Shown piece after piece: positions 33,954 through 40,720 of a stretch of 64,000 nt of DNA; position 1 is the first letter of the stretch, and every line of letters begins with the position of its first letter. Both the position numbers and the translations under genes were made by a program. The notes below the pieces were generated by a model. That model was not told the DNA's origin. It ran no database searches and saw nothing but the letters and a program-made list of their open reading frames with translations. Origin of the DNA: an uncultured Alphaproteobacteria bacterium (GTDB taxonomy: Bacteria; Pseudomonadota; Alphaproteobacteria; RF32; CAG-239); NCBI GenBank assembly GCA_934277545.1, contig CAKQUG010000002.1:1-64000 (forward strand), read 5' to 3'.

Positions 33954-33972
33954 TACGCCAATATTTGACGTA
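33954..33972 (+). promoter_or_regulatory. Island 19-bp palindrome, site 4
   Basis: TACGCCAATATTTGACGTA, the best-matching copy (7 of 8 bases of each arm pair), 48 bp before the helicase ATG. TTATAT follows TTGACG by 11 nt. Confidence 0.65.
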
Positions 33973-34019
33973 ATTTAATGCTTATATAGCCATAATTAAA
34001 TAGAAAAGGACTATTTATT

Positions 34020-35153
34020 ATGGAAAATATAACATTAAGCAACGAACAAAACACTGCTGTCCATAATTTTTTTGAATGGTTTAACTGTTTTAATGCGTAT
34101 TCAAAGAAATTTTATTTTTTAGCCGGATATGCAGGTACTGGCAAAACAACATTATGTAAATTTATTATTGATGAATTGACAGCCTTAAATAAAAGCGTCT
34201 GCTGCTGTGCCTTTACTGGTAAAGCTGCTTGTAATTTCTTTGAAAAGACGGGACATCCGTGTAATACTATTCATTCTACAATATATACTCCCAGATTGGA
34301 AGAAGATGAAGTCATAGATTGGGATTTGAATTTTGAAGATAGTCCGATATTAAATTGTGATTTAATAATTATTGACGAAGTATCTATGATTTATCAAGGC
34401 TTATGGAATGATTTATTAAAATATCATACGCCTATTTTAGTTTTTGGCGACCCGTATCAGTTACCGCCAGTAAATAATGATGTTTTGTTTGGTATGGATA
34501 GTTGTGATTTTGTGTTAGAGCATATTCATCGGCAAGCCCTTGACAATCCGTTGATACAATTATCTATGCAAGTCAGGCAAGAAAAAAATATCCCCTTTGG
34601 AAATTTTAACGATAAGGTTATTAAATGTCATATCAGGGATTTTGATAGAAAACAGCTTACAGAATTTAATCAGGTTATTTGCGGTAGAAACATTACCAGA
34701 CAAACGTTAAATAAAGAAATACGAAAGTTACTGAACTATTGTTACACCATACCGGCTAAAGGGGAAAAGCTAATCTGTTTAAGGAATAATAAGAAAATGA
34801 ATGTGTTTAATGGTTTAATTTTGACAACGCTTGAAGATATTATTTCATTTGATAGTCAAAACGGTACCTTTGATACCTTATTAGATTACAATGGCGTAGC
34901 AAAGCGATTTACTATTTTTGATGATGAATTTAGCCGGAAAAGCATTCGTGCAGACAGATGGAAAATTTTAACAAATAAGCCGGAAATTTGCCAATTTGAT
35001 TTCAGCTATGCTATCAGCTGTCATAAATCACAAGGTTCAGAATGGTCTAATGTCTGTGTTTTTGATGAAAGCAACTGTTTTAAAGCTGATAAATTTAAAT
35101 GGCTTTATACGGCAATTACTCGTGCTAAAGACAGATTGGTAATTGTCGCTTAG
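34020..35153 (+). CDS. Dda/RecD-like superfamily 1 DNA helicase
   Basis: 377 residues. Walker A GYAGTGKTT (36-44), DEVSM (119-123), FGDPYQLPP (142-150), SCHKSQGSEWSNV (motif V) and YTAITRAKDRLVIV (motif VI) define an SF1B 5'-3' helicase of the compact Dda/RecD2 type, without extra nuclease domains. In mobile elements such enzymes help replication or recombination. The first ATG lacks a strong ribosome-binding site (AAAAGGAC, 9 nt upstream). Single gene behind an island palindrome. Confidence 0.9.
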   Translation: MENITLSNEQNTAVHNFFEWFNCFNAYSKKFYFLAGYAGTGKTTLCKFIIDELTALNKSVCCCAFTGKAACNFFEKTGHPCNTIHSTIYTPRLEEDEVIDWDLNFEDSPILNCDLIIIDEVSMIYQGLWNDLLKYHTPILVFGDPYQLPPVNNDVLFGMDSCDFVLEHIHRQALDNPLIQLSMQVRQEKNIPFGNFNDKVIKCHIRDFDRKQLTEFNQVICGRNITRQTLNKEIRKLLNYCYTIPAKGEKLICLRNNKKMNVFNGLILTTLEDIISFDSQNGTFDTLLDYNGVAKRFTIFDDEFSRKSIRADRWKILTNKPEICQFDFSYAISCHKSQGSEWSNVCVFDESNCFKADKFKWLYTAITRAKDRLVIVA

Positions 35154-35286
35154 CTGTTCCTATTAGTCTTAGTTCACAATGAGGATATTAAAGATATTCC
35201 TCAATATACTTATGCAAACAAGTGTTTGATAGATTATGCGCTGTCTAATAAAGTTTTTAGCCATAAAACGGAATATATAGGAATAT

Positions 35287-35305
35287 TACGCCAATATTTG
35301 ACGTG
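35287..35305 (+). promoter_or_regulatory. Island 19-bp palindrome, site 5
   Basis: TACGCCAATATTTGACGTG, nearly identical to the helicase site including the following ATTTARTGC. TATTAG begins 11 nt after TTGACG, and the next ATG is 28 bp downstream. Confidence 0.65.
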
Positions 35306-35332
35306 ATTTAGTGCTATTAGTAATTTATAATT

Positions 35333-35461
35333 ATGATGAATTTACGGTTTTTGAATTTGAGTGACGAACAAATTAAAATAGTAAAAGAAGAAGTCAAAAA
35401 ATATGTAGAAAAAATAAAAGCTAAAGAAAGGAATGAAAATGTCGAAACACAAGAAGAATAA
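35333..35461 (+). CDS. 42-residue acidic/lysine helical ORF
   Basis: Two consecutive ATGs start MMNLRFLNLSDEQIKIVKEE, continuing as a charged helix to TAA at 35461. Its 3' end overlaps the next small ORF in another frame. Support is the island-type promoter 28 bp upstream and the continuous helical pattern. No ribosome-binding site is strong. Confidence 0.45.
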   Translation: MMNLRFLNLSDEQIKIVKEEVKKYVEKIKAKERNENVETQEE

Positions 35462-35630
35462 AAAGCGGCAGGCGGCGGATAATAAACCGTTTGACGTTGG
35501 GGCATACGAATTGTTTAACAATAAATTGTATAAGCCCAAGGTTATACCAAACAAAAAGAAAGCTCAGCAGCTGAAACGAAAAAAGGTGGATATAAATGAT
35601 TATCTGCCTTTTATTTTTATGTATAAATAG
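35439..35630 (+). CDS. 63-residue basic ORF
   Basis: ATG 35439, preceded by AAAGGAATG, encodes MSKHKKNKKRQAADNKPFDV and a second lysine-rich run, ending FIFMYK. Strongly basic, suggesting nucleic-acid binding. It overlaps the end of the 42-residue ORF by 23 bp and likely shares its transcript. No family recognised. Confidence 0.5.
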   Translation: MSKHKKNKKRQAADNKPFDVGAYELFNNKLYKPKVIPNKKKAQQLKRKKVDINDYLPFIFMYK

Positions 35631-35704
35631 AAAATTTAGTAACTATTCATAATGTATAATAACCAGAAAAAGTGGGACTATAGTGGGATAAATTTAAAAT
35701 TTAT

Positions 35705-35750
35705 ATGAATCTAAAGGCTTTGAGATTTTTCTCAAAGCCTTTAGATTCAT
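35705..35750. repeat. 21-bp perfect hairpin abutting tRNA-fMet
   Basis: ATGAATCTAAAGGCTTTGAGA, loop TTTT, then its exact complement, ending one base before the tRNA 3' end. On the minus strand it could terminate the tRNA transcript, although no T run follows. The position at the tRNA 3' end is also where integrative elements join, so it may be part of an attachment region. Confidence 0.6.
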
Positions 35751-35827
<77 letters not shown>

Positions 35828-35964
35828 ATTGCGATAACGTGCTCTATATATCATACGTTTCTAATGTTGTCAAGTATAAAATAAAAAATTGTCATGGCAA
35901 AATAGAAATGTTACATTAGAAAGTTTTCAGATAAAAAATTACCGGCAGCTGATTTAAATTGTGC

Positions 35965-35993
35965 TTGATTTAAAATAAAATTCGGACTATATT
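35965..35993 (+). promoter_or_regulatory. Promoter of the greA leader
   Basis: TTGATT (35965-35970), 17-nt spacer, TATATT (35988-35993). It predicts a leader of about 110 nt. Confidence 0.65.
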
Positions 35994-36015
35994 ATAACTA
36001 ACATTAAAGAGAAAC

Positions 36016-36053
36016 GGCTGTGAAATAGAAATATTTCGCAGTCTGATTTTTTA
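36016..36053 (+). terminator. Intrinsic terminator within the greA leader
   Basis: GGCTGTGAAATA-GAAA-TATTTCGCAGTC (12 bp with two G-U pairs) followed by TGATTTTTT, 60 bp before the greA ATG and downstream of its promoter. It should release most transcripts as a short RNA unless read through. Confidence 0.75.
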
Positions 36054-36113
36054 ACGTTTTTAAAAAGGAATTTTTAAAACGAAAGTTTTTTATTTTGACT
36101 TGAGGAGGAAAAA

Positions 36114-36587
36114 ATGGATAAATTCCCATTGACTAAATTTGGTTATGAAATGCTGGAACAAGAATTAAAAAACCGCAAAGGCGTTGAACGTCCTAATATT
36201 ATTGCCGAAATTGCCGAAGCCCGTGCTAAAGGCGACTTATCGGAAAATGCCGAATATTCCGCCGCTAAAGAAAAACAAAGTTTTAATGAAGGGCGCATTC
36301 AAGAGCTGGAGGCGGTTATCAGCCGCGCTCAGGTTATTGACCCAACCAAAATGAGCGGCGATATTGTTCGTTTCGGCGCAACCGTTTTGGTGGCAAACAC
36401 TGATACCGATGAAGAAAATGAATATCAAATTGTCGGTGATTATGAAGCAGATATTGAAAAAAACAAAATTTCTTTATCTTCTCCGCTGGCTCGCGCTTTA
36501 ATTGGTAAAGAAATCGGAGATATTGCCGAATATTTGGCTCCTAGCGGCAAAAAATCGTATGAAATTATTGAAGTTAAATGGCTTTAA
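36114..36587 (+). CDS. greA: Transcription elongation factor GreA
   Basis: 157 residues. The N-terminal coiled coil with ARAKGDLSENAEYSAAKEKQ carries the acidic tip (D, E) that stimulates RNA cleavage by backtracked RNA polymerase. The C-terminal domain ends with SPLARALIGKEIGD. ATG follows GAGGAGG. Preceded by a leader with an intrinsic terminator and followed by another terminator. Confidence 0.97.
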   Translation: MDKFPLTKFGYEMLEQELKNRKGVERPNIIAEIAEARAKGDLSENAEYSAAKEKQSFNEGRIQELEAVISRAQVIDPTKMSGDIVRFGATVLVANTDTDEENEYQIVGDYEADIEKNKISLSSPLARALIGKEIGDIAEYLAPSGKKSYEIIEVKWL

Positions 36588-36616
36588 GTCCTTTAAACTT
36601 TTTGCAAAAATCATAT

Positions 36617-36656
36617 ATAAAATCCAAAAGCGCAGGCTTTTGGATTTTATTTTTTG
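36617..36656 (+). terminator. Intrinsic terminator after greA
   Basis: AAAATCCAAAAGC-GCAG-GCTTTTGGATTTT stem followed by ATTTTTT. Confidence 0.9.
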
Positions 36657-36671
36657 CAAAGGGGAAAAGCT

Positions 36672-36908
36672 ATGACTAAAGAAAAATGTTTTTACGACTA
36701 TGAACATAAGTGTGATTGTTCGGAAGATGACAAATGCGGCTGTACTTATCCGAATAATATGAAACACAATGTTTCGTGTAAGCCTGAACATCCGTCTGTT
36801 GAAGATTTTGAAAATATGCCGCACGAAATCAGCTTGAAAAAAGGCGTAAAATTGGAGCCGCCGGATTTTCACTGGAACGAGGAGCCGCAGTCGTTTGATG
36901 CGGACTAA
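36672..36908 (+). CDS. Small cysteine-rich protein
   Basis: 78 residues from ATG 36672, after GGGG. It carries six cysteines, five of them in CFYDYEHKCDC...KCGC and the sixth in VSCKPE, and is otherwise acidic. The clustered Cys suggest metal or Fe-S binding. The pattern recalls N-terminal extensions on some peroxiredoxin-like proteins, which I cannot verify here. It follows the greA terminator and precedes the phosphomannomutase-like gene by 78 bp. Confidence 0.65.
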   Translation: MTKEKCFYDYEHKCDCSEDDKCGCTYPNNMKHNVSCKPEHPSVEDFENMPHEISLKKGVKLEPPDFHWNEEPQSFDAD

Positions 36909-36986
36909 AATATTGTTAGCTCTTTGCTGAAAAAACTTTATCATTTTTTCTGTCTGTTTATACTTTATGTCAAGAGGATAGAAAAA

Positions 36987-37712
36987 ATGACGATTTATGT
37001 TTTTGATTTAGATGGAACGCTTACGCCGCCGCGCTTGCCGATGCAGCCGGATTTTACGGCCAAATTTCTGCCGTGGTTGAACACGCATACGGCTTTTATC
37101 GCCACCGGCTCGAATTTAGCCAAAGTTTCGGAGCAAATGGACGCGCAAACCTTAAACGCGTTCAGCGGAATTTATTGTTCAATGGGCAATGAATTTTGGC
37201 GCGGCGGTAAATATGTTTATCAAAATACCTTTACGCCGGATAAAGCTCTGCTGAATAAGTTGGAGGAATTCCGGCAAAATACCGCTTATCCCTATACTTT
37301 ATATCCAAACTATATTGAGCTGCGCACCGGAATGTTGAATTTCAGCGTTTTAGGACGCGATTGCCCGTATGAAGAACGCCTGCGCTATCAAAAATGGGAT
37401 TCGGAACATTACGAGCGCCTGCATATTAAAGAAGTGCTGGAACAGGAGTTCCCGAAATATGAATTTTCGGTCGGCGGCTCTATTTCCATAGACATCAATC
37501 CTTGCGGTTGCAGTAAAGCGCAAATTGCCGGCAAACTGCGCCAAAGTTATCCCGAGGAAAAAATAGTTTTCTTTGGCGATCGCACTCTGCAAGGCGGCAA
37601 TGATTATGAACTGGCAGAAGCGCTGCGTCAGCTGCCGAATACAAAAATTGTGCAGGTTAACGGACCTGAAGATGTTTTAACCTCATTGCATCTGGAAGAA
37701 AAAAATGACTAA
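36987..37712 (+). CDS. Eukaryotic-type phosphomannomutase (HAD-IIB)
   Basis: 241 residues from MTIYVFDLDGTLTP; AGAGGA lies just upstream, and a longer frame to 36924 is discounted. The HAD nucleophile motif DLDGT, then LRTGMLNFSVLGRDCPYEER, SVGGSISIDINPCG and FFGDRTLQGGNDYEL line up with motifs of animal and yeast PMM. It would interconvert mannose-6-phosphate and mannose-1-phosphate. Bacteria normally use the unrelated ManB/AlgC type. Overlaps folA by 8 bp. Confidence 0.82.
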   Translation: MTIYVFDLDGTLTPPRLPMQPDFTAKFLPWLNTHTAFIATGSNLAKVSEQMDAQTLNAFSGIYCSMGNEFWRGGKYVYQNTFTPDKALLNKLEEFRQNTAYPYTLYPNYIELRTGMLNFSVLGRDCPYEERLRYQKWDSEHYERLHIKEVLEQEFPKYEFSVGGSISIDINPCGCSKAQIAGKLRQSYPEEKIVFFGDRTLQGGNDYELAEALRQLPNTKIVQVNGPEDVLTSLHLEEKND

Positions 37713-38277
37713 AGTGGCAATCTGGTGCCGCCATGAGGGCGACAATATAATTGGTGTCGGGGCGGATATTCCCTGGTGCGTACCGTCGGACAGCAAGCGT
37801 TTCCGCAATATTACAAAAGAACAAACTTTGGTGGTTGGCAAGAAAACATACGAGAGTTTTCCGAATCGCACTTTGCCGAACCGCAAGTTTATAGTTATAA
37901 CCAGACAGGCAGATTATGAAGTTTCCGACCCGCAGAATCATATTGTTATGTCGGATATAAAAAAGCTGAAAGACTACCCCGAAGATTTGTATATTTCCGG
38001 CGGCGCGGCAATTTATGACGCTTTTTTTGCGGATTCGGCGCTGCGTCCGGAAATTGTGGTTGATTGTGTTTATCACGGTGCGTTAAAAGGCGGATTGAAC
38101 GGCGAGCCGGTGTCGGTTGATAAAAGCGTAGAGGTTTTGGAACAAAAGTATAAGCCGCTGCCGTTCCATTTTGAATTGGATAATGTTACAACTACAGTTT
38201 GGCTGTTAAAGGGGGCTTTTGTAGAGCAAAGCGTTGTCAAAAAAATTCTGCAATATTTAGAGACGGAGGGGAAATAA
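37705..38277 (+). CDS. folA: Dihydrofolate reductase
   Basis: 190 residues. IIGVGADIPWCVPSDSKRF holds the substrate-binding Asp, VVGKKTYESFPNRTLPNRKF is the NADPH-binding part, and YISGGAAIYDAF is the conserved Gly-Gly motif. It reduces dihydrofolate to tetrahydrofolate. The C-terminal about 35 residues are extra relative to the typical 160. The next gene is thyA, starting directly after the stop, so the two form a folate/thymidylate unit. Confidence 0.92.
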   Translation: MTKVAIWCRHEGDNIIGVGADIPWCVPSDSKRFRNITKEQTLVVGKKTYESFPNRTLPNRKFIVITRQADYEVSDPQNHIVMSDIKKLKDYPEDLYISGGAAIYDAFFADSALRPEIVVDCVYHGALKGGLNGEPVSVDKSVEVLEQKYKPLPFHFELDNVTTTVWLLKGAFVEQSVVKKILQYLETEGK

Positions 38278-39063
38278 ATGCAACAATATTTGGATTTGCT
38301 GAGAGATGTTTTGGAAAACGGTGTCGATAAAATGGATAGAACCGGTGTAGGGACGCGTTCGGTGTTTGGTCGGCAGATGCGTTTTGATTTGAACGAGGGT
38401 TTTCCGCTGATGACCACCAAGAAAATGCACTTGAAAAGCATTATTTATGAACTTTTGTGGTTTTTAAAAGGCGATACTAACGTAAAATATCTGCAAGAAA
38501 ACGGCGTGCGTATTTGGAACGAATGGGCGGATGAAAACGGTGATTTAGGGCCGGTTTACGGTTCACAATGGCGCAACTGGAACGGCGAGGGGATAGACCA
38601 GATTGCCGAAGTTATTGAAAAGCTGAAAAAAACGCCGAATGACCGCCGTCTTATTGTTTCGGCGTGGAATGTCGGTAAAATTGCGCAAATGCACTTGCCG
38701 CCGTGCCACATGATGTTTCAGTTTTATGTAGCGAACAATAAACTGAGCTGTATGCTTTATCAACGCAGCTGCGATATGTTTTTGGGCGTGCCGTTTAATA
38801 TTGCGTCTTATGCTTTGCTGACGATGATGATTGCACAGGTTTGCGGTTATGAATTGGGCGAGTTTATCCACACATTGGGCGACACCCACATTTATCACAA
38901 CCATTTTGAGCAAGTTCGCGAGCAGCTTTCGCGCAAGCCGTTAAAACTGCCGAAAATGAAAATAAATCCGTTAGTTAAAGACATCAACGACTTTAAATAT
39001 GAAGATTTTGAGTTACAAAATTATGAAAGTTATGGGGCTATTAAAGGGCAAGTAGCCGTGTAA
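38278..39063 (+). CDS. thyA: Thymidylate synthase
   Basis: 261 residues, near the usual 264. The active-site cysteine is Cys143 in HLPPCHMMFQFYV. DRTGVGTRSVFG, the RRLIVSAWN phosphate-binding region and QRSCDMFLGVPFNIASYALL are all conserved. It makes dTMP from dUMP with methylene-tetrahydrofolate. ATG follows GGAGGGGAA at the folA end. Confidence 0.97.
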   Translation: MQQYLDLLRDVLENGVDKMDRTGVGTRSVFGRQMRFDLNEGFPLMTTKKMHLKSIIYELLWFLKGDTNVKYLQENGVRIWNEWADENGDLGPVYGSQWRNWNGEGIDQIAEVIEKLKKTPNDRRLIVSAWNVGKIAQMHLPPCHMMFQFYVANNKLSCMLYQRSCDMFLGVPFNIASYALLTMMIAQVCGYELGEFIHTLGDTHIYHNHFEQVREQLSRKPLKLPKMKINPLVKDINDFKYEDFELQNYESYGAIKGQVAV

Positions 39064-39086
39064 AAATCACATCTAGCAGCGCATCT

Positions 39087-39164
39087 AGCGCCAAAACTGC
39101 GAAAGAGAGAAAATTCACGTACCTCAATGTACGCTAAAATTTTCTCTCTTCTGGTTTTAACGCT
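39087..39164 (+). repeat. Long imperfect hairpin after thyA
   Basis: Nested arms: AGCG (39087-39090) with CGCT (39161-39164); AAAAC with GTTTT; AAGAGAGAAAATT (39103-39115) with AATTTTCTCTCTT (39138-39150); CGTAC with GTACG around CTCAAT. The whole folds into one hairpin of about 78 nt. It may be a terminator variant, a dispersed palindrome or a small RNA. Confidence 0.6.
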
Positions 39165-39292
39165 ATCTACACTACTATCTGCAATTTTTTGCTGATAAAT
39201 TTTTGCGTATTAGCCTCATTATCCGAGTTTCTGTTAGTTAGGTGTTATTAGCACCGGTTGCAACAGGCGCTACATTATCGTCTTCGGCCCCC

Positions 39293-39353
39293 GTCATTAT
39301 CGGGCTAGTCCCGATAATCTTGTGCAAGCATACTCCTTATGCAATAATAAGGC
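39293..39353 (+). repeat. Composite palindromic repeat, copy B
   Basis: GTCATTATCGGG...CCCGATAATCTTGTG followed by CTTATGCAATAATAAGGC, matching the order of the copy at 27457-27516. The right-hand inverted end is less well kept. No gene in the surrounding 39165-39434. Confidence 0.6.
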
Positions 39354-39434
39354 TAAAGTGGATAGTAAAACCTTGTGCTATTACTTTAGTTATAAGACTA
39401 AATTCATCTTTACATTTTCAAATATTTTTGTTAA

Positions 39435-39640
39435 CGTGATAATTGGATAGGCGATAGTCTGTCTGGGGTGTCGTAGCCTCATAATCAAACGTCTAGATAC
39501 AAAGACGTAAATTTTGTGTATACCTTCTGGTCTTATGGCTGGAAGGTAGCAAAATAGGCTGAAGATTCAGCTAATATGCTACACTATTTTTTTGATTAGT
39601 AGTTACGAACTTCCAGCTGCCTTTCGGTGGCTATTTTTTT
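39435..39640 (+). ncRNA. Structured leader or small RNA ahead of pilin-like gene
   Basis: Several stems can form: ACCTTC...GAAGGT (about 39522-39547), GTAGC...GCTAC enclosing GCTGAA-GA-TTCAGC (about 39546-39585), and a terminator-like AGCTGCC-TTTC-GGTGGCT (39615-39632) with seven T, ending 33 bp before the pilin ATG. It may be an attenuating leader. It does not match the c-di-GMP (GEMM) consensus by eye. Exact ends are uncertain. Confidence 0.45.
39615..39640 (+). terminator. Intrinsic terminator before pilin-like gene 1
   Basis: AGCTGCC pairs with GGTGGCT (two G-U pairs), TTTC loop, then ATTTTTTT. Confidence 0.75.
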
Positions 39641-39672
39641 GTATTTAACAAGAATTATGGAAGAGAAAAACA

Positions 39673-40350
39673 ATGACTATGATTAAAACAAACGAAACCG
39701 GTCGTTCAATGATAGAAATGTTGGGCGTGCTGGCCATCATCGGTGTTTTGTCCGTTGGTGGTATTGCCGGCTATTCAAAAGCAATGAACAAATTTAAAAC
39801 CAACAAAGTTGCCGACAACGTTTCTATGATTGTCGCCAACGTAAAAACTTTATACGCTCAGCAAAATACCTATAAAGGTTTAAACAACGGTACGGCAGTT
39901 TCCATGGGTGTCATTCCTGATGAATTGGGTACAGATTATACGGATAGCAACGCTAGTTTAACTAATGCTTTCAATGGCCCGGTATTTATTAAACAATCTG
40001 ACAGTACATCAAGCAATGATGGTAAGGCTTTCATTATTGAATTTAACAACTTGTCTCGTGAGGCTTGCATTACTTTGGCTACCAACGATTGGGGCTCAGG
40101 TTATTCATCCGGTTTGATTGGTATTGAAGCAATAGGGTCTTCTGCAGGCGCGTCAAGTGATGCTGATGATATGGGAAATAATTTGGAAGGCGTTTACATT
40201 GGTAATGCCGGCAGTGCAGCTTCTGATGGTGATGTTATCGCTACTCCGGGCGGTTCAACACAACCTGTTCCATTATCTGTAGTTGAAGCAGCCAAGGCTT
40301 GCAGTTGCACAAACGGTAACAACTGCTCTATTGCTTGGAAATATTACTGA
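39673..40350 (+). CDS. Type IV pilin-like protein (PilS-type)
   Basis: 225 residues. A short leader MTMIKTNETGR precedes SMIEMLGVLAIIGVLSVGG, a class III signal with the Glu at position 3-4 of the mature part typical of type IVb pilins. The globular part includes NLSREACITLATNDW, as in PilS-type pilins, and ends with a C-x-C...C disulfide-like segment. After prepilin peptidase cleavage it would assemble into a pilus or pseudopilus. No assembly genes adjoin. Confidence 0.85.
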   Translation: MTMIKTNETGRSMIEMLGVLAIIGVLSVGGIAGYSKAMNKFKTNKVADNVSMIVANVKTLYAQQNTYKGLNNGTAVSMGVIPDELGTDYTDSNASLTNAFNGPVFIKQSDSTSSNDGKAFIIEFNNLSREACITLATNDWGSGYSSGLIGIEAIGSSAGASSDADDMGNNLEGVYIGNAGSAASDGDVIATPGGSTQPVPLSVVEAAKACSCTNGNNCSIAWKYY

Positions 40351-40447
40351 GTTTGGAAGAGCGTGACGGTTTGGGATATTGGTTGCAAACCGCCCGCAGC
40401 TTCCAATAAACTGCCTTTACTCTCATTTATTTGGCAGTTATTTCTCC

Positions 40448-40482
40448 GAAACGCCCCTGCTCCTAACTCGGGCGTTTCTTTG
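40448..40482 (+). terminator. Intrinsic terminator after pilin-like gene 1
   Basis: AAACGCCC and GGGCGTTT around a 13-nt loop, followed by CTTTGTGTTT. Confidence 0.75.
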
Positions 40483-40528
40483 TGTTTGCCCCTGTATTGC
40501 CGAATTTAAAAATGAATTTTGTCAAAAG

Positions 40529-40700
40529 TGTGTAAAAAAAACGACCGTTTAAATCGGACTTTAAAATAGCTTCTTTTTGCAATTTATCAGACGTTGTTAA
40601 TTTTCGCAATAACTTTTTATAATTACAAGATTTTTTGCTAATTTTTAAGCATTTTCAGCCGGTTGTTCGAAGTGTGTAAAAATAACGGTCGTTTTTTTTA
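40529..40700 (+). promoter_or_regulatory. Leader with competing hairpins before pilin-like gene 2
   Basis: GTGTGTAAAAAAAACGACCG (40529-40548) and GTGTGTAAAAATAACGGTCG (40672-40691) are near-duplicates whose CGACCG/CGGTCG parts are complementary. The second can instead pair locally, GTGTAAAAA with TTTTTTTACAC. One fold ends in GGTCGTTTTTTTT, a terminator form, just before AAGGAGG and the GTG start at 40721. Confidence 0.45.
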
Positions 40701-40720
40701 CACAACCAAGGAGGAACAAC

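Noticed and set aside
33965..33970. TTGACG in the island palindromes read as an ordinary -35 box
   Set aside because: The -10-like hexamer follows after only 11 nt at all five full sites, too short for a sigma70 promoter. TTGAC is better explained as half of a conserved palindrome.
35669..35691. Tandem GTGGGA motif (GTGGGACTATAGTGGGATA) near tRNA-fMet as an attachment core
   Set aside because: No second copy was found near the integrase remnant, so an att site cannot be supported.
39435..39640. Possible c-di-GMP (GEMM) riboswitch before the pilin gene
   Set aside because: AAGGTAGC recalls the 3' part of GEMM, but the conserved 5' part and the GNRA-tetraloop/receptor pattern are not present. 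Kept only as an unassigned structured leader.
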